From contig CAYVUV010000370.1 of NCBI GenBank assembly GCA_964455095.1, positions 1 through 64,000 on the forward strand: a stretch of DNA of 64,000 nt. Reading direction: 5' to 3'. Below the pieces are notes generated by a model. It searched no databases. It was not told the origin of the DNA and worked only from the letters and a program-made list of their open reading frames with translations. The first letter of the stretch is position 1; each line of letters begins with the position of its first letter. The position numbers were made by a program, and so were the translations under genes. The stretch comes from CAYVUV01 sp964455095. Its GTDB lineage: Bacteria > Desulfobacterota > Binatia > HRBIN30 > CADEER01. Below are positions 58,326 to 64,000 of this stretch, one piece after another.

Positions 58326-58547
58326 CTACTTGACCTCGCAGAGCTGTGGCTGACTGACCCTGATTCCCATGATCCGGCGAGCCCTTGCAAGCGCCGCGCT
58401 GAGCCAATGGGCGGGTTGGCCGGTGGACAGCACGATGCCGCCGGTGGCGACCACGAGCGATCCCAACAGTCCGACGGCCAGGCCCCCCATCTCGATGCCG
58501 CCAAAAACCATTGCGTTCTGAATCACTGCCGAGTCGATGATGCCCAT
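58326..58547 (-). CDS. Small glycine-rich membrane protein, 73 residues
   Basis: A short gene with an excellent ribosome-binding site (AAAGGAGG, five bases before ATG). Residues about 11-41 form one or two hydrophobic Gly-rich segments (MVFGGIEMGGLAVGLLGSLVV) followed by an amphipathic basic stretch (LARARRIMG) and a short tail. I do not recognise a family. It is the first gene behind the sigma-54 promoter at 58583-58598 and is followed by the kinase, activator and pspA. A role like PspB/PspC, a membrane partner, is a guess from context. Confidence 0.7.
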   Translation of the reverse strand: MGIIDSAVIQNAMVFGGIEMGGLAVGLLGSLVVATGGIVLSTGQPAHWLSAALARARRIMGIRVSQPQLCEVK

Positions 58548-58582
58548 TCGAGCCTCCTTTGCTGCGTGTGCAGAGACCAGAA

Positions 58583-58598
58583 GGCAACCGGCGTGCCA
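58583..58598 (-). promoter_or_regulatory. Near-perfect sigma-54 (-24/-12) promoter of the Psp-like operon
   Basis: Read on the minus strand: TGGCACG-CCGG-TTGCC. All 11 fixed consensus positions of TGGCACG-N4-TTGC match. The expected start of transcription is about 58571, leaving a leader of about 24 bases that includes the ribosome-binding site of the 73-residue gene. Confidence 0.85.
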
Positions 58599-58673
58599 CA
58601 GCGTCGGGCGGCCGGTTCAGAGACTTGTGAAGGCGCGACGCATGGCCGCCGCTGCGCTCGCGGGGGTCGGGCT

Positions 58674-58689
58674 GCAGTCGGGCGACTGC
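58674..58689. promoter_or_regulatory. Inverted repeat: possible activator site or terminator
   Basis: GCAGTC-GGGC-GACTGC lies about 85 bases upstream of the -24 element of the sigma-54 promoter, a typical distance for an activator-binding site. It is also just after the stop of the glycosyltransferase gene at 58696, so it could instead be that gene's terminator hairpin. Confidence 0.4.
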
Positions 58690-58695
58690 GGCGGC

Positions 58696-59373
58696 TCAGC
58701 GCGTGTTGGTGTAAGCGCGGTGCAGGCGGGCAGGGGAGACGCCACAGAAGTAGAGCAGGCGCAGGGACCACATCAGCAGGATCGTGCGCACGACGCCGTC
58801 GCGGCGCCAGCGGCGCGAGGAGGTCGTGACCTGTTGGCGCAGGCAGGCAATGCGGCCGCGGCGCTTGAGGGCGCGGGTAAAAGCGATGTCCTCCATCAGC
58901 GGGATGGCTTCGAAGCCGCCGAGCTCTTGAAATACCGCGGCGCGCGCGAACAGGGCCTGATCGCCGGTGGCGATGCGGCTGGCGCGCGAGCGCAGGTTGA
59001 TCAGCGCGCCGGTGAGCCAGATCAGTGGGGTGCTCGGCAACAGGCGGACATCGAACCGCCCGCCGACGACGGCCGGGTCGGCGAGAGCCGCGAGCACGGC
59101 GGCGTCGAAGCCTGCCGGCAGCAGCGTGTCGGCGTGCAGGAAGAGCAGGACCTCCCCGCGCGCCACCGCCGCGCCGGCGTTCATCTGCAGCGCCCGGCCG
59201 CGCGTGCCGCTGATGACGCGGTCGGCCAGCTCGCCGGCGACACGCGCTGTACCGTCACGGCTGCCGCCATCGACGACGACAACCTCGCACACGCTTGGGG
59301 CGCGCGCGCTGGCGATCGCCGCGGGTAGCGTGTGCTCCTCGTCGAGCGCCGGAATGATGACCGAGATCTGCAC
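58696..59373 (-). CDS. GT2-type glycosyltransferase of the TIGR04283 kind
   Basis: A 225-residue single-domain family 2 glycosyltransferase. It begins ISVIIPALDEEHTLPAAIASA, has VVVDGGSRDGTARVA and the metal-binding FLHADTLLPAGF, and a late GDQALFARAAVFQELGGFEAIPLMEDIAFTRALKRRG acceptor region. This order and length match the TIGR04283 (arsenosugar-associated) group, often encoded beside arsenic or lipid genes; the acceptor here is unknown. The GTG at 59373 sits right before the first strand. No strong ribosome-binding site is seen. It is divergent from the hydrolase at 59468. Confidence 0.85.
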   Translation of the reverse strand: MQISVIIPALDEEHTLPAAIASARAPSVCEVVVVDGGSRDGTARVAGELADRVISGTRGRALQMNAGAAVARGEVLLFLHADTLLPAGFDAAVLAALADPAVVGGRFDVRLLPSTPLIWLTGALINLRSRASRIATGDQALFARAAVFQELGGFEAIPLMEDIAFTRALKRRGRIACLRQQVTTSSRRWRRDGVVRTILLMWSLRLLYFCGVSPARLHRAYTNTR

Positions 59374-59467
59374 CGCCGCCGAGGATAGAGGCGGCGGGTT
59401 CGGCGGTTCAAGGGGAGGCGCGGCGACCCTTGCGCCTCCGGACCCCTGGCCTCTATGTTGCCGCGCC

Positions 59468-60265
59468 ATGCGCACGGCGATCGGCGACCTGCAGCTGAAC
59501 TGCGAATTGGAAGGCGAGGGCACGCCGCTGGTCATGACCCACGGCCTCGGCGGCGACCTGCATTTCTGGGACGGCAGCTGCGCCGCGTTTGCGGCGCATC
59601 ACCGCGTGCTGCGCTGGGATGTGCGCGGCTTCGGCGCTTCGGACAAGCCGCCCGGGCCGTACAGTCCGGCGATCTTTGCGGCCGATCTGGCGCGCTTGCT
59701 CGACGCGTTGGGCATCGAACGCGCCCATCTGCTCGGCATCTCGATGGGCGGCGTGATCACGCAGCGCTTCGGGCTCGATTTCCCCGACCGGGTCCGGTCG
59801 CTGATTCTGGTCAGCACCTCGAGCGAGGTCGGCGCGCGGGCGATTGCGACCTGGCAGCGCCTGGCTGACAACGTCGAGCGGCATGGCTTCGACAGCCGCG
59901 CCAGCGACGCCTCGCGCTCGTTTGCCGCGGCGTTTGCGGCCAGCCACCCCGAGGTGGTGCGCGGGCTCGAGGACCAGACCCGGCGCAACGATCCCGCCGC
60001 CTACGCGGCCGCCGTGCGCGCGGTGAGCGATTACGCCTGGACGGCCGACCTGGCGCGCGTGCGGGCGCCGGTGTTGATCCTGCAAGGGTTGGACGATCAG
60101 CTGACGCCGCCCGGCGGCTCGGTGAAGATGAGTCGGGTGCTGCCCCACAACCGCCTGCTGCTCATCCCGGGGGCGGGTCACAATCTGCCCCTCGAGCAGC
60201 CGCAGCTGTTCGCGGCGGCGGCCCTGGCCTTCACCGGAGCAATTGACCTCGTTGCTGGTGCCTGA
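59468..60265 (+). CDS. Alpha/beta hydrolase
   Basis: A 265-residue hydrolase-fold protein: oxyanion motif VMTHGLGGDLHFWDG, nucleophile elbow GISMGG (Ser near residue 95), acid in GLDDQLTPP and catalytic His in GAGHNLPLEQP. It resembles 3-oxoadipate enol-lactonase-type proteins. The sequence is clearly different from the hydrolase at 54074, so the two are not a recent duplication. Its end overlaps the noncoding leader of the TPR gene but not that gene's preferred start. Confidence 0.88.
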   Translation: MRTAIGDLQLNCELEGEGTPLVMTHGLGGDLHFWDGSCAAFAAHHRVLRWDVRGFGASDKPPGPYSPAIFAADLARLLDALGIERAHLLGISMGGVITQRFGLDFPDRVRSLILVSTSSEVGARAIATWQRLADNVERHGFDSRASDASRSFAAAFAASHPEVVRGLEDQTRRNDPAAYAAAVRAVSDYAWTADLARVRAPVLILQGLDDQLTPPGGSVKMSRVLPHNRLLLIPGAGHNLPLEQPQLFAAAALAFTGAIDLVAGA

Positions 60266-60338
60266 CTCGTCTGATAACCTTTTGGTATCCGAGGATCCCC
60301 GCCGCGACATTTTCACGGGCTGGTCCTGCGGAGGAGCC

Positions 60339-61007
60339 GTGCGGAGATACCTCGCAGTCGTGACGACGCTGGCGTTAGCCATGCCCATATGGGCGCGCCC
60401 GACCATGGCCGATCCGGCGGCGATGGCGTCGACCGGTGTGGCCACGCCGGCCGCTCAGGCGCAGGACCTGGCGCATCAGGCGATGATGTGTATCCGCCGA
60501 GCCGAGGACGCGCCGGACCAGGCGGCGGAGCTGGCCGAGTTTCGCGCCGGCGTCGAGCTGGCGCGCCGTGCGTTGGCGCTCGACGACGGCAATGCGCAGG
60601 CGCACTTCGCCCTCTTCGCCAACGAGGGCAGCATCATGATTCGCCAGGGTGTCACGGTGAATCCGGTCACCCTGCTGAAGGCCAACCGCGAGCTCGAGCG
60701 CACGCTGGAGCTCGACCCGCAGCATCCCGACGGGCTGGCGGCCAAGGGCGGGATGTACCACCAGCTCCCATGGGTGCTCGGCGGGAGCCTCGACAAGGCC
60801 CAGGACTATCTGGAGCGGTCGTTGGCGATCGACCCCGGCATGGTCGGGGCGCGCATCGAGCTGGCGGAGACGTACCGCGACAAGGGCCAGCCGGAGCGGG
60901 GCGTGCCGCTGCTCGAGCGCGCCATCGAGATCGCCGAGTCGCAATCGCGCCGGCGCAAGGCGGCCGAGGCGCGCGCGTTGCTCGCCGAGCTGCGCGCCGC
61001 CAAGTGA
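60339..61007 (+). CDS. Exported TPR-repeat protein
   Basis: A 222-residue protein with a signal peptide (RRYLAVVTTLALAMPIWA) and at least three tetratricopeptide-like helical pairs (RRALALDDGNAQAHFALFANEGS, LDPQHPDGLAAKGGMYHQLPWVLGG, RSLAIDPGMVGARIELAETYRDKG). The LPWVLGGSLDKA loop resembles TPR proteins that work beside periplasmic transport or assembly systems. The GTG at 60339 is chosen because GGAGG is four to five bases upstream and the signal peptide begins there. It converges on the cytochrome gene. Confidence 0.8.
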   Translation: MRRYLAVVTTLALAMPIWARPTMADPAAMASTGVATPAAQAQDLAHQAMMCIRRAEDAPDQAAELAEFRAGVELARRALALDDGNAQAHFALFANEGSIMIRQGVTVNPVTLLKANRELERTLELDPQHPDGLAAKGGMYHQLPWVLGGSLDKAQDYLERSLAIDPGMVGARIELAETYRDKGQPERGVPLLERAIEIAESQSRRRKAAEARALLAELRAAK

Positions 61008-61023
61008 GCGCCGCGCGCGCCGG

Positions 61024-61371
61024 TTATTTGGGGGCGAACGTCTTCAGATAGCCGATCAGCGCGCTGATCTCCTCGGGCTTCAGGGAGCTGGCGAACGGCA
61101 TCATGGCGGTGCCGGGTTTGCCGTTGGTGATGGTCTCGCGCATGCGCTCGTCGGTCGCCGTCTTCCAATAGTCGGGGCGCTTGAAGTTGGTCGGCGGCGG
61201 CTGCAGCGTCGCCGCGGCCATGCCGTCGCCGGCCCCGCTGGGGCCGTGACAGAAGGCACAGCGCGCGTCGTAGGCTTCCTTGATGTTCGAGTCGGCGCGC
61301 GCATCCGTTGCGGGGGCGGCCAGCGCCGCGAGCCCGGCGACGAGAACGGCGGCGATGAGGGTCGGGCGCAT
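61024..61371 (-). CDS. Small periplasmic c-type cytochrome
   Basis: A 115-residue class I cytochrome c: signal peptide (LIAAVLVAGLAALAAPATDARA), heme site CAFCH at 38-42, and a distal methionine in GTAMMPFASSL (Met90 or 91) followed by the C-terminal helix EISALIGYLKTFAP. It is a soluble electron carrier of the cytochrome c5/c6-like type (PF13442 style). The redox partner is unknown. AAAGGA lies nine bases before the ATG. It is 34 bases downstream of apt on the same strand. Confidence 0.92.
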   Translation of the reverse strand: MRPTLIAAVLVAGLAALAAPATDARADSNIKEAYDARCAFCHGPSGAGDGMAAATLQPPPTNFKRPDYWKTATDERMRETITNGKPGTAMMPFASSLKPEEISALIGYLKTFAPK

Positions 61372-61405
61372 GTCGTAGGTCCTTTCGTTGTTTCGAGTCC
61401 GTGGC

Positions 61406-61915
61406 TCAGTACTGCACCAGCGAGTACACCGGATGCGGTGCGAGTCGCTGGCGTCCCTTGAGGAACTCGAGCTCGATCACGAAGGCGCATTCGACCACCT
61501 CGCCGCGCAGCCGCTCGACCAGGGCGATCGCCGCGCCTGCGGTGCCGCCGGTGGCGAGCAGATCGTCGAGGATCAAGACGCGGCAGGGATGGCCGAAGGC
61601 GTCGCGGTGGATCTCCAATGCATCGCTGCCGTATTCGAGCTCGTACTTGGCCGCGAAGGTCTCGGACGGCAGCTTGCCCGGCTTGCGCACCAGGGCCAGG
61701 CCGACGCCGAGGGCGTAGGCGACGGCTGCGCCGACAATGAAACCGCGCGACTCGATGCCCAGCACGATGTCCACCGCGCCGCGGTAGCGCTCGGCGAAAT
61801 GGTCGACCGTCCAACCCAGCGCCGGCCCGTGCGCCAGCATCGGCGTGATGTCCTTGAAAAGGATGCCCGGCTTGGGAAAGTCGGGGATGTCTCGAATGTG
61901 CGCGCGCAGATCCAT
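61406..61915 (-). CDS. apt: Adenine phosphoribosyltransferase
   Basis: A 169-residue purine-salvage enzyme that makes AMP from adenine and PRPP. It starts LRAHIRDIPDFPKPGILFKDITPML, has GIESRGFIVGAAVAYALGVGLALVRKPGKLP and the PRPP-binding VLILDDLLATGGTAGAAI. The length is normal. A GGAG site lies about ten bases before the ATG. It belongs to the minus-strand run surE-pcm-apt-cytochrome c. Confidence 0.96.
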   Translation of the reverse strand: MDLRAHIRDIPDFPKPGILFKDITPMLAHGPALGWTVDHFAERYRGAVDIVLGIESRGFIVGAAVAYALGVGLALVRKPGKLPSETFAAKYELEYGSDALEIHRDAFGHPCRVLILDDLLATGGTAGAAIALVERLRGEVVECAFVIELEFLKGRQRLAPHPVYSLVQY

Positions 61916-62045
61916 GCTCGGGTCTCTCCTCTTGTAGGTCGCGGCGCCGTCTGCCGCCGCCGTGGGGCGGGAGCCAAACAGATCGGGCCGCGAATGGCAA
62001 AGGCCGCCGGCGGTGGCGCGCCGTGTGGCCGGCAACCGGCGGCGG

Positions 62046-62687
62046 TCAAGCCTCCCAGCCGTGGCGGCCGATCAGCTTCACGAAGCGACAGCCGCCGAGA
62101 TAGTCCTCGCGGAAGCCGTCCGCCGTGCGCCAGATGCGCACCAGCTCCTGTCCGTCCTCGCCGCCGATCGGCAGCACCATGCGCCCCATGATGCGCAACT
62201 GCTGCAACGGCGCGCGTGGAATCTCGCGCGCCGCGGCGGCGACCAGCACGGCGTCGAACGGCGCGGCGTCGGGCCAGCCATCGTTGCCGTCGCCGTCGCG
62301 CACGTGCACGTGCGTGTAGCCGAGACGCTGCAACCGCTGCTCCGCGCGGCGCGCGAGCCCGGCCAGGCGCTCGACCGAGTAGACCTCGGCGCCCATGTGC
62401 GCCAACACCGCCGCCTGGTAGCCCGAGCCGGTGCCGATCTCCAACACGCGCTCGCCCTGGCGCACCTGCAGCGCTTCGGTCATCAGCGCGACCATGTAGG
62501 GCTGCGAGATCGTCTGTCCCTCGCCGATCGGCAACGGCTCATCGGCGTAGGCGTAGGTGCGCAGCTCGCTGGGAACGAACTCGTGCCGCGGCACGGTGCG
62601 CATCGCGGCCAGCACGCGCGCGTCTTCGATGCCGCGCTCGACCAGCTGGCGCTGCACCATCAGCTCGCGCTCCTCGACCGCGGTCAT
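62046..62687 (-). CDS. pcm: Protein-L-isoaspartate O-methyltransferase
   Basis: A 213-residue SAM-dependent repair enzyme for isoaspartyl residues. Family blocks are MRTVPRHEFVPSELR, YADEPLPIGEGQTISQPYMVALMTEAL, motif I VLEIGTGSGYQAAVLAHMG and the late GRMVLPIGGEDGQEL. The start overlaps the surE stop (ATGA). The surE-pcm pairing is widely conserved and linked to stationary-phase survival. Confidence 0.96.
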   Translation of the reverse strand: MTAVEERELMVQRQLVERGIEDARVLAAMRTVPRHEFVPSELRTYAYADEPLPIGEGQTISQPYMVALMTEALQVRQGERVLEIGTGSGYQAAVLAHMGAEVYSVERLAGLARRAEQRLQRLGYTHVHVRDGDGNDGWPDAAPFDAVLVAAAAREIPRAPLQQLRIMGRMVLPIGGEDGQELVRIWRTADGFREDYLGGCRFVKLIGRHGWEA

Positions 62688-63433
62688 GGCCAGTCGACCT
62701 TCATCTCGTTGACCTGCGCGATGGTGGCGTAGTTGGTCAGATCGAGGTGCAGCGGCGTGACCGAAATATAGCCGCTCTCGATGGCGGTGAAATCGGTGCC
62801 TTCGGCCGGCACGAATCCCATGTCGTCGCTGCCGATCCAGTAATACTTCTTGCCGCGCGGATCGAGCTTCTCGACGATGGCGTCGCCATAACAGCGCTTG
62901 CCCTGACGGGTCACGACGTAGCCGCGCAGCTCGGCGGCGGGCAGGGCGGGGACGTTGACGTTGAGCAGCGTGTCGCGCGGCATGCCGCGCGCCAGTGCGG
63001 ACTCCGCCAGCCGGGCCGCAAACGCCGCGGCGGCGCTGAAGTCGACGCCTTCGCGACCCACCAGCGAGACGGCGATCGACGGTACGCCGAGGAGCGTGCC
63101 TTCCATCGCGGCCGAGACGGTACCGGAGTAGGTGATGTCGTCGCCGAGGTTGGCGCCGTGGTTGATGCCCGACACGACCAGGTGCGGCCGGTTCGGCATG
63201 ATGCCGTTGATGGCCAGGTTGACGCTGTCGGTCGGCGTGCCGTCGACGGAGAATTGGCGCGGTCCGACCTGCTCGACGCGCAGCGGCCGATGCAGGCTGA
63301 GAGAGTGGCCGGCGGCGCTTTGCTCCCGGTCCGGCGCCACGACCCACACCTCCCCGACCGGCTCCAGCGCCGCCACCAGCGCGCGGATGCCGGCGGCGCG
63401 AATTCCGTCGTCATTGGAGACGAGGATGATCAC
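62684..63433 (-). CDS. surE: 5'/3'-nucleotidase SurE
   Basis: A 249-residue metal-dependent phosphatase. It begins VIILVSNDDGIRAAGI, where Asp8 and Asp9 bind the metal, and continues with VWVVAPDREQSAAGHSLS, SVDGTPTDSVNLAI and the conserved VVSGINHGANLGDDITYSGTVSAAMEG. The GTG at 63433 starts directly before the first strand; upstream residues lack family similarity. First gene of the surE-pcm pair; the tRNA-Pro gene lies about 100 bases upstream on the same strand. Confidence 0.96.
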   Translation of the reverse strand: MIILVSNDDGIRAAGIRALVAALEPVGEVWVVAPDREQSAAGHSLSLHRPLRVEQVGPRQFSVDGTPTDSVNLAINGIMPNRPHLVVSGINHGANLGDDITYSGTVSAAMEGTLLGVPSIAVSLVGREGVDFSAAAAFAARLAESALARGMPRDTLLNVNVPALPAAELRGYVVTRQGKRCYGDAIVEKLDPRGKKYYWIGSDDMGFVPAEGTDFTAIESGYISVTPLHLDLTNYATIAQVNEMKVDWP

Positions 63434-63534
63434 AGCGGCGAAGGTACCACCGGCCCGCCGGGCAGGCAACTTAGAGTGAGAAACTGACGGGGACGGGGCT
63501 GAAGAAGCCACCCGTCCCCGCCACTGATCGAGTA

Positions 63535-63608
63535 TCGGGGCGAGCCGATTTGAACGGCCGACCACTCACACCCCAAGCGAGTGCGCTACCAGGCTGCGCC
63601 ACGCCCCG
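63535..63608 (-). tRNA. tRNA-Pro (anticodon GGG)
   Basis: Read on the minus strand, a 74-base cloverleaf forms. The acceptor is CGGGGCG/CGCCCCG with discriminator A and the D-arm is GCGC/GCGC. The anticodon stem is CTCGC/GTGAG with loop TTGGGGT giving anticodon GGG. The T-arm is GGCCG/CGGCT with loop TTCAAAT. The 3' CCA is not encoded. Confidence 0.95.
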
Positions 63609-63650
63609 TCGTCGGATCGCCTTCGTTGTTGCCAGGTAACGCGACAAAAC

Positions 63651-64000
63651 TCAACTGGGGTCGCCGGCCAGCGGCCGTGGCCGCGTCGCGACCGTGCCGA
63701 GGCCGAAGAGCACCAGCGCCACACCGATCCACGCAAATGCCGTCAGCCAGTACTGCGGCAGGGCATAGCTGCCGGACAGGTCGTAGAGGTAGGCGGTGAA
63801 CAGCGGTGCGCCCGCGGCGGCGAGGTCGTAGGAGACCTTGTAGGCGCCGAGGATCGAGCCGAGGTGGGCGCGGCCGAAGTAGTGCACGGCGAGAATCGGG
63901 ATCGCCGGCAACAGGCCGCCGTAGCCGACGCCGAACAGGAACAACGCCGGCAGCAGCAGCCAGCGGTGGGCGGGAACCCACAGCAGCAGCGGGAAACCGA
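63651..64000 (-). CDS. MFS transporter, C-terminal part (cut by window end)
   Basis: The visible 116 codons are the C-terminal end of a major facilitator transporter. At least three hydrophobic helices are seen (from WLLLPALFLFGVGYGGLLPAIPILAV onwards, then YDLAAAGAPLFTAYLYD and LTAFAWIGVALVLFGLG), ending in a short basic tail. The segment HYFGRAHLGSILGAYKVSYDLAAAGAP resembles oxalate/formate-antiporter-type MFS carriers. The start lies beyond the window. It ends 42 bases downstream of the tRNA on the same strand. Confidence 0.8.
   Translation of the reverse strand, partial: GFPLLLWVPAHRWLLLPALFLFGVGYGGLLPAIPILAVHYFGRAHLGSILGAYKVSYDLAAAGAPLFTAYLYDLSGSYALPQYWLTAFAWIGVALVLFGLGTVATRPRPLAGDPS

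Overview
The window is 64 kb of high-GC, densely coded chromosome from a Gram-negative bacterium. It has an LPS transport operon (lptC-lptA-lptB) next to rpoN, a complex I operon, a hopanoid-type glycosyltransferase (HpnI-like) and a phosphatidylcholine synthase. Several secreted proteins carry Thr/Pro linkers, and one ends in a dockerin-like pair of EF-hands closing in Gly-Cys-Pro. Together with an LLM-class oxidoreductase and a GPH-type carrier, this suggests an uncultured deltaproteobacterial or Binatota-like lineage. That placement is inferred from gene style, not from a marker-gene tree. No insertion sequence, integrase, prophage or CRISPR array was seen. One tRNA (Pro, anticodon GGG) is present.

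Layout. 1-5614: end of the nuo operon (nuoJ partial, K, L, M, N), then an orphan PAS histidine kinase. 7311-10408 (minus): GPH-type carrier and HpnI-like glycosyltransferase. 11488-20876 (plus): a signalling island made of a receiver-STAND ATPase, an RND-type transporter fused to a histidine kinase, a single-domain receiver and a sigma-54 activator. 21164-29380: a mixed block (secreted Cys-rich protein, YiiX-like hydrolase, short MutY, Nramp-like carrier, LLM oxidoreductase, LysR regulator, FluC, glyoxalase-fold protein, methyltransferase). 29405-36295: a surface-protein island (collagen-like protein with a BclA-type head, CTERM-like protein, YVTN/dockerin-like protein, GT-C glycosyltransferase, Cys-rich secreted protein). 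36414-44735: saccharopine-dehydrogenase-like protein, transglutaminase-like protein, DUF433/DUF5615 pair, GldA/GldF/GldG-type ABC operon, M48 protease, phosphatidylcholine synthase. 44881-50522: lptC-lptA-lptB-rpoN-hpf-ptsN-rapZ-HPr, the conserved sigma-54/PTS-Ntr cluster. 50688-54061: metK, ahcY (SAM cycle) and a family 5 uracil-DNA glycosylase. 54854-58547 (minus): a Psp-like module (small membrane protein, histidine kinase, sigma-54 activator, PspA) behind a near-perfect -24/-12 promoter. 58696-63608: glycosyltransferase, hydrolase, TPR protein, cytochrome c, apt, pcm, surE, tRNA-Pro. A partial MFS carrier closes the window.

How it fits together. Sigma-54 is the recurring theme: rpoN itself, two activators with intact GAFTGA loops, one excellent -24/-12 promoter (58583-58598) and one good candidate (11380-11395). 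The most unusual object is the 1,214-residue RND transporter-histidine kinase fusion. It is translationally coupled to its receiver and lies beside two larger proteins whose receiver domains share an unusual common signature. A plausible reading is that an RND body works as the sensor and its kinase feeds both a sigma-54 activator and a STAND ATPase.
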